From the NCBI GenBank assembly GCA_945901025.1, contig CAMDJW010000009.1:49363-113362 (forward strand): a stretch of 64,000 nt of DNA, written 5' to 3'. Shown in pieces: positions 1 to 9,048 of the stretch. The position numbers were made by a program, and so were the translations under genes. The notes under the pieces are model-generated. The model worked only from the letters and a program-made list of their open reading frames with translations, was not told the origin of the DNA and did no database searches. Within the stretch, counting starts at the first letter, position 1. Each line of letters starts with the position of its first letter. Source of the DNA: Spirosoma fluviale. GTDB taxonomy: Bacteria > Bacteroidota > Bacteroidia > Cytophagales > Spirosomataceae.

Positions 1-495
1 TAGTAAGTCATTCCCTCCCCTATTTTTTACTTCGGCCCAATGCCTGATGGCAAAAGCATAGTTCAATGACTTAATATCCGCCATTTCCCGATGGTATTTT
101 TGACTGATCAGGTGCATGCCGTCCAAGGGATTAGCAAAAGAGAAAACTCCGGGAAAGACAAATAAGTTAGCTTTTCCTTCCATAGGTTCAAACCCATTTA
201 AACTTTCCCCACCCGTTAAAACGAGCTTAACCCCTAAGCAAGAATCCGTAGCCGCAAGTGCTAATTGGCCTATCAAATCGGCCAAATCAGCTTTGGAATA
301 CCCATGTTGTATTCCCATTTTTTGAGCAGATGAAAGAAATCGATCCAAATGATCCGACATAAATATCGCCTGACCATCCATGATTCTAAAAAAATCGAAA
401 ATGCCATATCCCCTTAGAAAACCAATATCCTTAACGCTAACACGAGCTTTTTCTGGGGCAACCCAAGCATCATTCACAAATATCTGATACGCCAT
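1..495 (-). CDS. Aminotransferase class IV (branched-chain/D-amino-acid type), 3' part outside window
   Basis: Reading the minus strand from the ATG at 495-493 gives 165 uninterrupted codons to the window edge, so the C-terminal part is missing. Translation shows FVNDAWVAPEKARVSV, then the family hallmark FLRGYGIFDFFR (about residues 26-37), and IKSLNYAFAIRHWAE, whose Lys142 matches the PLP-binding lysine of fold type IV aminotransferases. These enzymes transfer amino groups with PLP (branched-chain amino acids, D-amino acids) or, as PabC, lyase-cleave aminodeoxychorismate. The start overlaps the 3' end of folP by 26 bp, so the two are probably co-transcribed. A neighbouring folP makes a PabC-like folate role possible, but the motifs seen do not decide the substrate. 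No stop occurs in frame. Confidence 0.88.
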   Translation of the reverse strand, partial: MAYQIFVNDAWVAPEKARVSVKDIGFLRGYGIFDFFRIMDGQAIFMSDHLDRFLSSAQKMGIQHGYSKADLADLIGQLALAATDSCLGVKLVLTGGESLNGFEPMEGKANLFVFPGVFSFANPLDGMHLISQKYHREMADIKSLNYAFAIRHWAEVKNRGGNDLL

Positions 496-1354
496 ATTGT
501 TTTAATTTATGAACTAATTTAATGACCTCCATGGCTTCTTTTACGTCATGAACCCTTAAAATGCTAGCCCCTTTGTTCAAAGCGATTGCATGCAAGGCAG
601 TGCTTCCAGTTAACGATTGATCTGCATCAATTTGTAAAAATTTATGAATCATGGTCTTCCGCGAAAGCCCAACCATAATAGGCGCGCCCAATAGTTTGAA
701 CTGACCCAATTTTGATAACAGTTCATAGTTATGATCCAAAGACTTAGAAAACCCAAAACCAGGATCTATAAGCAAATTTTTCAATCCTTTCGACCTTAGA
801 TATTGGACTTTTTTAGCTAAATCAGTCCATACTGCTTCAACTACATTCTCATAAGTAGGAATTTGATGCACCTCCTCAAATTTACCGACACTGTGCGTTA
901 AGACATAAGGGATTTGCGCAGAACAAATCCAATCGAAGATGCCATCATCCATTTGACCTCCACCAATATCATTCAATATGTGAGCGCCAGCATCAAACGC
1001 AGCTTTGGCAACGGGTAGTCGGTAGGTGTCAATGGATATAATGAGTGATGGAAATCGCTTATTTAATGCCTCAATGATAGGAACTACGCGATTAATCTCT
1101 TCCTTCTCACTGACAGGTTCTGCCCCAGGCCGTGTCGAGTGACCACCTACATCGATGATCGCGACCCCCTCCGAAATCATTTTATCAGCTTGCTTCAAGG
1201 CAGCATCCACAGAATTAATCCGACTTCCTTCATAAAATGAATCAGGCGTCACATTTAAAATTCCCATACAGATGGCAGAATTTAAAGTACCCCCTAGGTC
1301 TATTAATTGACCATTTACAAAGAATGTGTTAATAGTTGGAAAAAGAGCATCCAA
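470..1354 (-). CDS. folP: Dihydropteroate synthase
   Basis: Condenses 6-hydroxymethyl-dihydropterin pyrophosphate with p-aminobenzoate in folate synthesis (cytosolic TIM barrel). Visible family motifs are MGILNVTPDSF (residues 30-40, N-terminal signature), IDVGGHSTRPGA (about 67-78, pyrophosphate-binding loop), an Asp-rich NDIGGG segment, DPGFGFSK and GLSRK (phosphate and pterin contacts). The length of 294 aa is slightly above the usual ~280. It overlaps the downstream aminotransferase by 26 bp and is divergent from the DUF1599 gene. The start at 1354 lies about 29 residues before the signature, within the family range. Confidence 0.95.
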   Translation of the reverse strand: MDALFPTINTFFVNGQLIDLGGTLNSAICMGILNVTPDSFYEGSRINSVDAALKQADKMISEGVAIIDVGGHSTRPGAEPVSEKEEINRVVPIIEALNKRFPSLIISIDTYRLPVAKAAFDAGAHILNDIGGGQMDDGIFDWICSAQIPYVLTHSVGKFEEVHQIPTYENVVEAVWTDLAKKVQYLRSKGLKNLLIDPGFGFSKSLDHNYELLSKLGQFKLLGAPIMVGLSRKTMIHKFLQIDADQSLTGSTALHAIALNKGASILRVHDVKEAMEVIKLVHKLKQYGVSDICE

Positions 1355-1381
1355 ATGAGCTGAAATTTAGGATAATTTAAA

Positions 1382-1389
1382 TATTTTTG
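1382..1389 (+). promoter_or_regulatory. Putative -7 element for the 1432 operon
   Basis: TATTTTTG matches the Bacteroidota -7 consensus TAnnTTTG exactly. The -33 position 19 bp upstream reads CTG instead of TTG (1360-1362). It would give a leader of about 35-40 nt before the ATG at 1432. Confidence 0.4.
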
Positions 1390-1431
1390 TAGGCTAAAAA
1401 AACGTGAGTATAGAAATCTAATCCAAGTAAT

Positions 1432-2010
1432 ATGAATCGGGACTCTTCGCCTTCCCAAACCGAAATCGAATATCGACAAGTAATTTCACACTGCAAAGCC
1501 TTGTTTGATAAAAAAAACAAAGATTACGGGACTTCTTGGAGAATTTTACGTTTACCCAGCTTAACCGATCAAATTTTTATCAAGGCACAAAGAATACGCA
1601 GTATTCAGGATAAAGGCCAACAAAAAATCGTGGATGGAATTGAGGGCGAGTTTATCGGCATCATCAATTATTGCATTATTGCATTAATTCAAAAAACACT
1701 CGAGAATTCAGATCAAATGGAGTTTTCGCCAGAAGAGTTAGGTGGGATCTACGACGATCAAGTAGAAATCACATTAGAGCTTTTAAGAAACAAAAATCAC
1801 GATTATGGGGAAGCATGGAGAGATATGCGGGTTAGCAGCATGACCGATTTGATTCTAATGAAAATATTTAGAACGAAGCAAATTGAGAATAATTTAGGCG
1901 TTACTTTAGTGTCGGAGGGGGTGGAAGCCAATTATCAGGACATGTTAAATTATGCCGTTTTTTGTTTGATTAAATTGAAAGAGGAACAAAGCCAACAAGC
2001 TCAACAGTAA
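1432..2010 (+). CDS. DUF1599-family protein with two tandem repeats
   Basis: A 192-aa soluble protein of unknown function. It contains two copies of the same module: KNKDYGTSWRILRLPSLTDQI around residues 29-50 and KNHDYGEAWRDMRVSSMTDLI around 119-140. Each is followed by an 'R...I' helix, a conserved Glu-rich turn (GIEGEFIGIINY / GVEANYQDMLNY) and a hydrophobic helix. This arrangement is recognisable as DUF1599, which I recall being proposed as nucleotide-modification associated (not verified here). It leads an operon with the DoxX-like gene (6 bp gap) and aroK, an arrangement seen in other Bacteroidota. No catalytic role can be assigned from the sequence. Confidence 0.8.
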   Translation: MNRDSSPSQTEIEYRQVISHCKALFDKKNKDYGTSWRILRLPSLTDQIFIKAQRIRSIQDKGQQKIVDGIEGEFIGIINYCIIALIQKTLENSDQMEFSPEELGGIYDDQVEITLELLRNKNHDYGEAWRDMRVSSMTDLILMKIFRTKQIENNLGVTLVSEGVEANYQDMLNYAVFCLIKLKEEQSQQAQQ

Positions 2011-2016
2011 TAAATT

Positions 2017-3129
2017 ATGCAGCGTTACGCAAAAATTGCCACCTTTTTACTGGTCAGCATATTCCTTTTTTCAGGGTTTATTAAACTGAATGACCCTATC
2101 GGAACCCAATTAAAACTAGAGGAATATTTTGATGTCTTTTCTGTGGATTTTCCGTTGATGTCAGGCTTCTGGAAATTCTGGATTCCTTACGCATTAATTC
2201 TCTCCATTATACTAAGTAGCCTAGAAGTCGTCCTAGCAATTGCATTATGGTTTAATTATCGAGCCAAGCAAATCCTTTGGGCAATCTTTTCCATATTACT
2301 CTTCTTTAGTTTTTTAACATTTTATTCAGCTTATTTCAACAAAGTTACTGACTGTGGATGCTTTGGCGAGGCTATCAAACTTACGCCATGGACGTCTTTT
2401 GGAAAAGATATATTCCTCATTCTATTAACTGTCAGCTTATTTTTTAGTGAGAAGGCTAAGAAAAATGAACGCACGTTGAAAATCGTCGTGGTCAGTATAT
2501 TCATCAGTGTGGGGATCGGCGTTTACTCCTATTTTTATTTACCCAAATTCGATAGTCTACCTTATGCGATAGGAGAAAGTATTCCACAAAATATGAAGGA
2601 GAGAGAAGCTCTGAAATTTAGTTATGTGTATCAAATTAATGGCAAAGAGACTGAATTATTGGAAATGCCTACTGACACTTTAGCGAAGTTTATCTCGATG
2701 AAAGCGATCAATGAGAAAGAAGCGAGGCCGCTCATCACCGACTACCATTTGTGGGCGGAAGGCGATACCACTGATTTTACGAAAGAAAGCTTTAAAGGAA
2801 ACCGGGTTATGGTGATCGTACCCAACATTCATCATACCTACGAAAAAGCATTCACCGATATTAGTATTTTAGCTAAGGAATTAGAAAACAAAAAAATATC
2901 GGTGTGGTTCGTTTCCGCATCTACTGATGCAGAGGTCAATGAATTAAGGCATCGGTATCAATTAAGCTTCCCAGCTTTATCAGCTGACGTCAAAGTATTA
3001 AAAACGATTATCAGGTCGAGTCCAGGAATTTGGATATTAAAAGATGGAACGGTCAAAGGAAAGTGGTCAGCTTTTCAATTGCCCAGTGCCAATGAAATTG
3101 AAGAACGTTTAACAAAAGTGCAAGAATGA
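2017..3129 (+). CDS. DoxX/MauE-like membrane protein (BT_3928-type) with redox motif
   Basis: 370 aa. The first ~180 residues hold about five hydrophobic helices of the DoxX/MauE kind, including an N-terminal segment LLVSIFLFSGFIKLNDPIG and the motif DCGCFGEAIKLTPW (about residue 112), typical of the MauE/DoxX redox branch. The C-terminal half, after the last helix near residue 175, is soluble and looks thioredoxin-like (a 'KISVWFVSAS...' strand, then 'PGIWILKDGTVKGKW'), but without a CxxC. A role in envelope thiol-disulfide chemistry is an inference. It lies between the DUF1599 gene and aroK, whose start overlaps its stop (ATGA). Confidence 0.75.
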   Translation: MQRYAKIATFLLVSIFLFSGFIKLNDPIGTQLKLEEYFDVFSVDFPLMSGFWKFWIPYALILSIILSSLEVVLAIALWFNYRAKQILWAIFSILLFFSFLTFYSAYFNKVTDCGCFGEAIKLTPWTSFGKDIFLILLTVSLFFSEKAKKNERTLKIVVVSIFISVGIGVYSYFYLPKFDSLPYAIGESIPQNMKEREALKFSYVYQINGKETELLEMPTDTLAKFISMKAINEKEARPLITDYHLWAEGDTTDFTKESFKGNRVMVIVPNIHHTYEKAFTDISILAKELENKKISVWFVSASTDAEVNELRHRYQLSFPALSADVKVLKTIIRSSPGIWILKDGTVKGKWSAFQLPSANEIEERLTKVQE

Positions 3130-3644
3130 AAAACATTTATTTAATTGGAATGCCCTCATCGGGGAAAAGTACATTAGGAAAAGAATTGGCTAGAAATTTA
3201 GGTTACAGCTTTACCGACATGGATAAATTGATCGAAACCCGTGAGCAAAAAACCATATCCGAAATATTTTCTGGCCAAGGTGAAAGCCATTTTAGAGATT
3301 TAGAAAAAAAGACCTTGCATGGATTCCAACCTGATCAATCGATGGTCATAGCGACCGGTGGCGGAGTTCCTTGCTTTAACGATAACATGGAATTCATCAA
3401 AAATAACGGGGTCAGTATTTTTCTAAACGTCGACGTAAACGACTTAGCAAAAAGATTATATAAAGCCCAAGGAAACAATAGACCCCTATTAGACAAAAGT
3501 CAAAGCGAAGAAGCGGTGATCGATACGATCAAAAAGACTTTTGAAGATCGCTTACCATTTTATAAACAAGCCGATATCCAAGTGGATGGTGAAATATCAG
3601 TGACCCAACTCCTTTGGTTGTTGGATCAGTATATTCCGGTTTAG
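3126..3644 (+). CDS. aroK: Shikimate kinase
   Basis: Phosphorylates shikimate at O3 with ATP, fifth step of the shikimate pathway. At 172 aa it has normal family length. Walker A GMPSSGKST is at residues 8-16, the shikimate-binding Asp is in DMDKLIE (31-37), Arg in SHFRDLE, the ATGGGVP glycine loop is near 76-82, and the lid arginine motif NRPLL is near 118. The start overlaps the preceding gene by 4 bp, suggesting translational coupling. It is convergent with, and overlaps by 4 bp, the OmpP1-like gene. Confidence 0.96.
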   Translation: MKNIYLIGMPSSGKSTLGKELARNLGYSFTDMDKLIETREQKTISEIFSGQGESHFRDLEKKTLHGFQPDQSMVIATGGGVPCFNDNMEFIKNNGVSIFLNVDVNDLAKRLYKAQGNNRPLLDKSQSEEAVIDTIKKTFEDRLPFYKQADIQVDGEISVTQLLWLLDQYIPV

Positions 3645-5200
3645 AAGTAAACTCCCGTACCTATCATGAATTGCAGGCTCGTCAAGTTCAAACTTGCCGA
3701 TGAATAATCCGCCGTATTTTTCAATGCGTAAGGGGTAAAAGCCTCTTTAGAGGTTCTTTGATAAGCTGTTAAATCAATATAAAATTGGTTCGTTCGGAAT
3801 CCTAAACCACCGGAAATTTGAAGCACGGTACGATCGATCGAATCATAGGTTGGCGCATAACTATTCCCCCAAGTAGCCACACCCCCACGAAGATTGAAGT
3901 TAGCATTCAATCTAATTTCAGTCCCTAATTTTATGTTGAGTGCCGATTGAAAATTTTTCTTAGTTTGCCCATTATACTTATTCTCAAAATTTATATTATC
4001 TGCTGCCGATAACTCAACCGATGACACCTGCATACCAGGGTAATTGACATATTCCAAATCAAGACTTAGTAAGCCCCTTTTTCCAAAAAAATAAGCTGCT
4101 CCACCAGAAAGCTTGAAGGGGGTAGTTAATTGGTAGGTGAATTCATTGGGGGTCAACTTCACCGCACCTACCCTCGTAATAGTGATCGGATTTCCTTTTG
4201 AATCAATCGAAGGAATACCAAAAACTCTAGGACTTAACGTAGCATCATAACGCTCGTTTATTTGGTCAAAAAACATGGGAGTATTAAGCGCTAATGACAC
4301 TCGAAGATTCGAATTCAGCTTGTAGATCATACCTAAAGTCGCTGAAAGACCTGAACCCGTGTTGACCAATTTCTCTTGATATTGTAATCCAGAAACATAA
4401 TTTGCTCCTTCAAATTCTTCCTGCCAAAATGTAGTAGACGTCGCATTTATTTTAGAGAAGTGCAAACCTAAACCCAAATAAAATTTATTTAAATAGGATG
4501 CCCCATAACTGATATCCCATTGACTCAATGCCCCTTCATTGTCGGCGGAACCTAGTTGGCGCGTCGGCAAATTTGGCTCATATCGTTGAAAAGGAGCACC
4601 CCCTGTTTTGTTATTGGGATTAATTAAATACGCTTGATAGGCCACCGCTTCAGGGCTATCCGCCGTTTTACTATAAGAATTAAACTCGTCGTCTAAACTC
4701 TGACCTGTGGCACCTTTATCATTTGCTTTTTCGATGAACTTGTCCAACAAAGAACTTCGGTTATTGACTCCTGAAATTGATATTGGTTGGTCAAAGATGA
4801 CTTGTCTAGAGAAACCAATTCCGAAACTACCGTGCCACTGAGAGGATGAAAGCTCGCCTGGACTTCCTAACACCAAGCCAAAAATAGGCAATTGGGCAAA
4901 TGAATTTGTTTTACTAGATGATTCAGAAAGGTAAGTAGATTCAGTCGTGGAAGAAACATAACCAATGCCTACAGCCACTTCAGAACGATTGTAAAAACCT
5001 AAACCAGCGGGATTTCCAGAAATTGAGCTTATATCGGCACCTAATGTACTGTGCACCCCACCCATAGCTTGCATACGAGGTGAACTCGTGGAGTAGGCGG
5101 TTGAAAAACTCTTGGCCAAATTCGAATAAGAATAAATTTGCCCATGTACTGCCGATAGGCTACCTAGGCCCAAAAAGACAAACAAAAAAATACGATTCAT
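3641..5200 (-). CDS. OmpP1/FadL-type outer-membrane beta-barrel protein
   Basis: Start chosen at 5200 (MNRIFLFVFLGLGSLSAVHG), which gives a clear Sec signal peptide cleaved after about residue 20 and leaves 4 bp to the upstream lipoprotein gene. The open frame extends to 5401 but would swallow the upstream gene's end. The 519-aa product begins with PRMQAMGGVHSTLGADISSISGNPAGLGF, the N-terminal hatch-like motif of the OmpP1/FadL/TodX superfamily, followed by alternating amphipathic strands. It ends in an outer-membrane style strand (SLQFMIGTGVYF, terminal Phe). FadL-like proteins import hydrophobic substrates, but the cargo here is unknown. It is probably in an operon with the lipoprotein at 5205. 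Confidence 0.82.
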   Translation of the reverse strand: MNRIFLFVFLGLGSLSAVHGQIYSYSNLAKSFSTAYSTSSPRMQAMGGVHSTLGADISSISGNPAGLGFYNRSEVAVGIGYVSSTTESTYLSESSSKTNSFAQLPIFGLVLGSPGELSSSQWHGSFGIGFSRQVIFDQPISISGVNNRSSLLDKFIEKANDKGATGQSLDDEFNSYSKTADSPEAVAYQAYLINPNNKTGGAPFQRYEPNLPTRQLGSADNEGALSQWDISYGASYLNKFYLGLGLHFSKINATSTTFWQEEFEGANYVSGLQYQEKLVNTGSGLSATLGMIYKLNSNLRVSLALNTPMFFDQINERYDATLSPRVFGIPSIDSKGNPITITRVGAVKLTPNEFTYQLTTPFKLSGGAAYFFGKRGLLSLDLEYVNYPGMQVSSVELSAADNINFENKYNGQTKKNFQSALNIKLGTEIRLNANFNLRGGVATWGNSYAPTYDSIDRTVLQISGGLGFRTNQFYIDLTAYQRTSKEAFTPYALKNTADYSSASLNLTSLQFMIGTGVYF

Positions 5201-5204
5201 ATAT

Positions 5205-6242
5205 TTACCTAGGTCCTCTGGTTGAACTTCCACCCCCCGAACTTCCAGCGGAACTTCCTCCGCTTGAACTTCCATAATTAGTCGATGGAGCACTATAGGA
5301 TTCTGTTCTATTTTGATATTGCGGAACTGAGTTATTTTGAGGAGCTGCTCGATATTCATAATTCGAATTTCTGCGAGAAGGTGCCACCATTGACTCCCCA
5401 CTCACATCCGTTGTACTAGAGTTGACTCTTTGTTGGTTAGTCCCATTCGAATTATACGAATTGCTGTTGCCCCTAGGCGCGTTGTTATAATTCTCACCTC
5501 CATAGCGATTGGACATACCATCTTCTCGAGCTCCACGTCTGCTAACTCGTACAGGATCTACCACATTATAATTATTCGAATTATACGAGGCATAACTTGA
5601 ATTTAAGGCCCCATAATAATTATAGATGTTAGTTGACCCATACATACCAAAACCATACATTCCCCCATACATCGAATTAAATGGATTTGAGAACGCAGAC
5701 ATCCGATAAAAAGGATCATAATAATATGGATTCATCATGAAACTCGATTGATAAGCAAAACTTGAGTACATCATTGGCCCATACATGGAGGACATCGATC
5801 CATAATAATAAGGATCTGCTAAACGCCAAGAGGCTAATGGGGAAGCCCAACGAGAACCAAAACCGGTTCCAAAAGATATGAAAGGATTAGTGTACCAACT
5901 ATTCCAAGGATTTGAATTCATCAAACCCGATGAAAAACCATTGGCAAATCCTTGATCATATTGGTTGGCATATACGGCTCGAGAATTTAAATAATTAGGT
6001 TCAGCTGAAGCAGCTAATCCTTCCTCTTCTTCGATTAAAGTTGCATCATCTTGAAAGTCTAAAAAATCAGACTTCTTCTTTTTCTTAGGTATTGCATTTG
6101 CCTGAACAGGATTATCATACAGGTCATCGGCGACCAATTTTGATTGGTTCGTCACATCCGACGAATTATTTTGAACAACGGTACATGCTTGTATAATAAT
6201 TAAACCAACAAGCAATAAAAAGAACATCAAGTGATTTTTCAT
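5205..6242 (-). CDS. Tyr/Asn/Ser-rich lipoprotein, function unknown
   Basis: A 345-aa protein with N-terminus MKNHLMFFLLLVGLIIIQAC. The hydrophobic segment ends in a lipobox-like IQAC, so Cys20 is the likely lipidation site. A short Lys run (KKKKK, near residue 53) and an acidic stretch follow. From residue 90 to 215 the protein is low complexity, with repeated Tyr/Met/Asn/Gly segments (PYYYGSMSSMYGPMMYSSF and similar). The tail is Ser/Asn/Gly rich (GSSSGGSSAGSSGGGSS). I do not recognise a domain. Four bp separate it from the OmpP1-like gene, so it may be that protein's surface partner, which is inference only. Confidence 0.7.
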   Translation of the reverse strand: MKNHLMFFLLLVGLIIIQACTVVQNNSSDVTNQSKLVADDLYDNPVQANAIPKKKKKSDFLDFQDDATLIEEEEGLAASAEPNYLNSRAVYANQYDQGFANGFSSGLMNSNPWNSWYTNPFISFGTGFGSRWASPLASWRLADPYYYGSMSSMYGPMMYSSFAYQSSFMMNPYYYDPFYRMSAFSNPFNSMYGGMYGFGMYGSTNIYNYYGALNSSYASYNSNNYNVVDPVRVSRRGAREDGMSNRYGGENYNNAPRGNSNSYNSNGTNQQRVNSSTTDVSGESMVAPSRRNSNYEYRAAPQNNSVPQYQNRTESYSAPSTNYGSSSGGSSAGSSGGGSSTRGPR

Positions 6243-6285
6243 TGGATTTGAATGTTATACATGTTAAAAACCTAGCACAAAACTG

Positions 6286-6293
6286 TATATTTG
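6286..6293 (+). promoter_or_regulatory. Putative -7 element for proS
   Basis: TATATTTG matches TAnnTTTG exactly. The -33 triplet 19 bp upstream (6264-6266) is TTA, one base off TTG. Leader would be about 70 nt. Confidence 0.4.
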
Positions 6294-6371
6294 TCCCCAA
6301 CAAATTTGGAACAAAAATAGTTTACAAATAAAACGATAATATCTTAAAAATTACGATTTCAAAAAATATAT

Positions 6372-7844
6372 ATGAGTAAATCCCTACCAAGTCGCGCCGA
6401 GAACTATTCTGAATGGTATAATGAATTAGTTAAACGAGCTGATTTAGCTGAAAATTCCGCCGTAAGAGGTTGTATGATCATCAAACCGTATGGTTATTCA
6501 ATCTGGGAGAAAATGCAAAGGGCCTTAGATGACATGTTTAAAGAAACGGGACACACAAATGCCTATTTCCCTTTATTTATTCCTAAATCGTTCCTTTCAA
6601 AAGAAGCTTCACACGTAGAAGGATTTGCCAAAGAATGTGCCGTAGTTACTCATTATCGATTAAAAAACGATCCCAATGGCGGAGGTGTCATTGTGGACCC
6701 AGATGCAAAATTAGAAGAGGAATTGATCGTCCGACCGACCTCCGAAACAGTCATTTGGTCATCCTACAAAAACTGGATTCAATCATACCGAGATTTACCC
6801 TTATTGATCAATCAATGGGCCAATGTGGTTCGTTGGGAAATGCGTACGCGCCTTTTTCTTAGAACCGCTGAATTCTTGTGGCAAGAAGGTCACACGGCCC
6901 ATGCGACTAAAAAAGAAGCCATTGCCGAAACAGAACAAATGCTAGAAGTATACGCTGAGTTTGCGGAAAACTTTATGGCCATGCCCGTATTAAAAGGTAT
7001 AAAAACGGCCAATGAACGATTTGCAGGAGCGGAAGAAACCTATTGCATCGAAGCATTAATGCAAGATGGAAAAGCATTGCAGGCCGGTACCTCTCATTTT
7101 CTAGGTCAAAATTTTGCAAAAGCTTTTGATGTAAAGTTTCTTAGCAAAGAAAATCAATTAGACTATGTTTGGGGAACCTCATGGGGTGTGTCTACCCGAT
7201 TAATGGGTGCTTTAATTATGGCGCATTCCGATGATCAGGGTTTAATTTTACCTCCCAAACTAGCGCCTATCCAAGTCGTTATCGTTCCTATTTACAAAGG
7301 AGAAGATCAATTGAACTTGATCAAGGATAAGATAGATCCTTTAGTTAAAGCTTTGAAAAAACAAGGAGTATCTGTAAAATTTGATACGTCAGAAAATCAA
7401 AGTCCTGGATTTAAATTTGCTGAGTATGAATTAAAGGGAGTCCCTATTCGCCTAGCGATTGGCAGTAGAGATATTGAAAATGGGACCATTGAACTTGCTA
7501 GAAGAGATACTAGAGAAAAAACGAGTATGCCTTTTGACGGAATTGAGCAAGTGGTGATTGACACACTTAGTGATATTCAAGAAAAGATTTATGCCAAAGC
7601 ATTCGCATTCCGCAAATCAAATACCCATGAAGTGAATACCTGGGAAGAATTTCAAACGAAAATCGAAGAAGGTGGATTCATCTCAGCGCATTGGGATGGA
7701 ACTTCGGAGACGGAAGAAAAAATAAAGGAATTGACCAAAGCGACTATTCGTTGTATTCCTTTAGGTGTCAAAAAAGAAACGGGCAAATGTGTTTTGACTG
7801 GGTCAACTTCTGAGCACAGAGTGATTTTTGCCAGAGCTTATTAA
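6372..7844 (+). CDS. proS: Prolyl-tRNA synthetase, archaeal/eukaryotic type
   Basis: Charges tRNA-Pro. At 490 aa it fits the short type (ProS type 3), which lacks the ~180-aa editing insertion of the bacterial type. Class II motifs are visible: motif 1 around residues 35-60 ([20 protein letters not shown]), '[24 protein letters not shown]' with motif 2 [14 protein letters not shown] near 165-178, and motif 3 in the [20 protein letters not shown] region near 272-290. The anticodon-binding domain starts near 305 (IQVVIVPI), and the C-terminal zinc-type domain ends in a Tyr as in the family. Bacteroidota commonly carry this form. It stands alone between divergent and convergent neighbours. Confidence 0.95.
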   Translation: MSKSLPSRAENYSEWYNELVKRADLAENSAVRGCMIIKPYGYSIWEKMQRALDDMFKETGHTNAYFPLFIPKSFLSKEASHVEGFAKECAVVTHYRLKNDPNGGGVIVDPDAKLEEELIVRPTSETVIWSSYKNWIQSYRDLPLLINQWANVVRWEMRTRLFLRTAEFLWQEGHTAHATKKEAIAETEQMLEVYAEFAENFMAMPVLKGIKTANERFAGAEETYCIEALMQDGKALQAGTSHFLGQNFAKAFDVKFLSKENQLDYVWGTSWGVSTRLMGALIMAHSDDQGLILPPKLAPIQVVIVPIYKGEDQLNLIKDKIDPLVKALKKQGVSVKFDTSENQSPGFKFAEYELKGVPIRLAIGSRDIENGTIELARRDTREKTSMPFDGIEQVVIDTLSDIQEKIYAKAFAFRKSNTHEVNTWEEFQTKIEEGGFISAHWDGTSETEEKIKELTKATIRCIPLGVKKETGKCVLTGSTSEHRVIFARAY

Positions 7845-7846
7845 AT

Positions 7847-7892
7847 TAGGTAACAGGTAATGGGTATTAGGTAAAAGGTAATAGGTCATTAG
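7847..7892. repeat. Degenerate AGGTAAT-type short tandem repeat
   Basis: The gap between convergent proS and the cysteine desulfurase consists of about six imperfect 7-8 bp units: AGGTAAC, AGGTAATG, GGTATT, AGGTAAA, AGGTAAT, AGGTCATT. No stem with a T-run is visible here, so it does not look like a classical terminator. Confidence 0.6.
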
Positions 7893-7897
7893 GCTTC

Positions 7898-9043
7898 TTA
7901 GCTTATTATTTTGCGCAGAACCTCCAATACGCGATCGATTTCTGCTCGGGTATTATTTTTCGAAAACGAAAATCGAACGGCTGCACCTTCAGCGTTTGGA
8001 TTTAATGCGGTCAGCACATGCGAGCCTACAGAAGTTCCGCTTGAGCAAGCACTCCCTCCTGAAGCTGAAATTTTTTCTATGTCTAATTTAAATAATAGCA
8101 TATCTCCATCCTGAACCTGTGGAAAGCGTACATTCAAAACCGTATACAAACTTTTATCCATGTCGGCTGAAAGGCCATTAAATTCAATGCCTGGGAAATT
8201 ATTCTGTAAACCCTGGATGAAATAAGTTTTTAGATCTTTTATATGCGTTTCATGATCAGCCATTTCTGTGTAAGCTAAAGAAAGAGCTTTGGCAATTCCC
8301 ACCATTCCATACACATTTTCTGTGCCTCCACGTTGATTACGCTCTTGGGCACCCCCATGCATCAAAGGTGAGAACTTCGTACCTGACTTAGCATAAAGAA
8401 ATCCGATTCCTTTGGGTCCATGAAATTTGTGTCCGGCGCCAACTAAAAAATGAACGGGCAATTCTTGTACATTGTGCACAAAATGTCCCATGGTTTGAAC
8501 TGTATCTGAATGAAACAGAGCACCATATTTTTCACATAAATTACCCACTGCATGCAAATCCAATAAATTCCCAATTTCATTATTTCCCTGCATCAAACTC
8601 ACTAACGCGTTGGGCGAAACAGATAATAAACTTTCCAAATCTACTAAATCAATAACCCCATTCGCATCTACCTTGACCATTTTCAAGTCTACCATTCCCA
8701 ATTTTTCCCATGCCTCCGAGGTATGCAAAACGGCGTGGTGCTCTAAAGGTGAGGTAATAATCGTCTTGACTCCGCCATATAAGACGGCCGATTGAATCAC
8801 CGTATTATCAGCCTCCGTACCCCCAGAAGTAAAAAATATTTCCGATGGAGATGCATTTAGTAATGTGGCAATCGTCTTTCTAGCTTTTTCAACAATCACT
8901 TTGGCTTGTCGGCCATGCGAATGAATCGACGACGGATTTGCAGTAAACTGCTCAAAATAGGGCTGCATTTCCTTCCATACCTCAGGATCTATGGGAGTAG
9001 TAGCCGCATTATCTAAGTAAATCGGCGATTGTGTTGAATTCAT
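7898..9043 (-). CDS. Cysteine desulfurase (IscS/NifS family)
   Basis: PLP enzyme that converts cysteine to alanine and passes persulfide sulfur to Fe-S clusters and thionucleosides. The sequence (381 aa) starts IYLDNAATTPIDP. It has SGGTEADN (73-80), the His in SPLEHHAVLH, GNNEIGNL (153-160), HSDTVQ (178-183), the PLP lysine in GAGHKFHGPKG (Lys206) and the mobile catalytic Cys in SGGSACSSGTS (about Cys333). The catalytic loop is of the class I (IscS/NifS) pattern. Five bp separate it from glmM upstream, so it is probably second in a glmM operon. No iscU or other Fe-S gene is adjacent. Confidence 0.93.
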   Translation of the reverse strand: MNSTQSPIYLDNAATTPIDPEVWKEMQPYFEQFTANPSSIHSHGRQAKVIVEKARKTIATLLNASPSEIFFTSGGTEADNTVIQSAVLYGGVKTIITSPLEHHAVLHTSEAWEKLGMVDLKMVKVDANGVIDLVDLESLLSVSPNALVSLMQGNNEIGNLLDLHAVGNLCEKYGALFHSDTVQTMGHFVHNVQELPVHFLVGAGHKFHGPKGIGFLYAKSGTKFSPLMHGGAQERNQRGGTENVYGMVGIAKALSLAYTEMADHETHIKDLKTYFIQGLQNNFPGIEFNGLSADMDKSLYTVLNVRFPQVQDGDMLLFKLDIEKISASGGSACSSGTSVGSHVLTALNPNAEGAAVRFSFSKNNTRAEIDRVLEVLRKIIS

Positions 9044-9048
9044 ACGCT

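Noticed and set aside
116..325. 69-aa plus-strand ORF at the left edge
   Set aside because: It is the antisense shadow of the class IV aminotransferase, whose frame shows real family motifs.
5201..5401. N-terminal extension of the OmpP1-like protein
   Set aside because: The extension overlaps the end of the lipoprotein gene, lacks a signal peptide at its front and is not homologous; MNRIF at 5200 gives a proper signal peptide.
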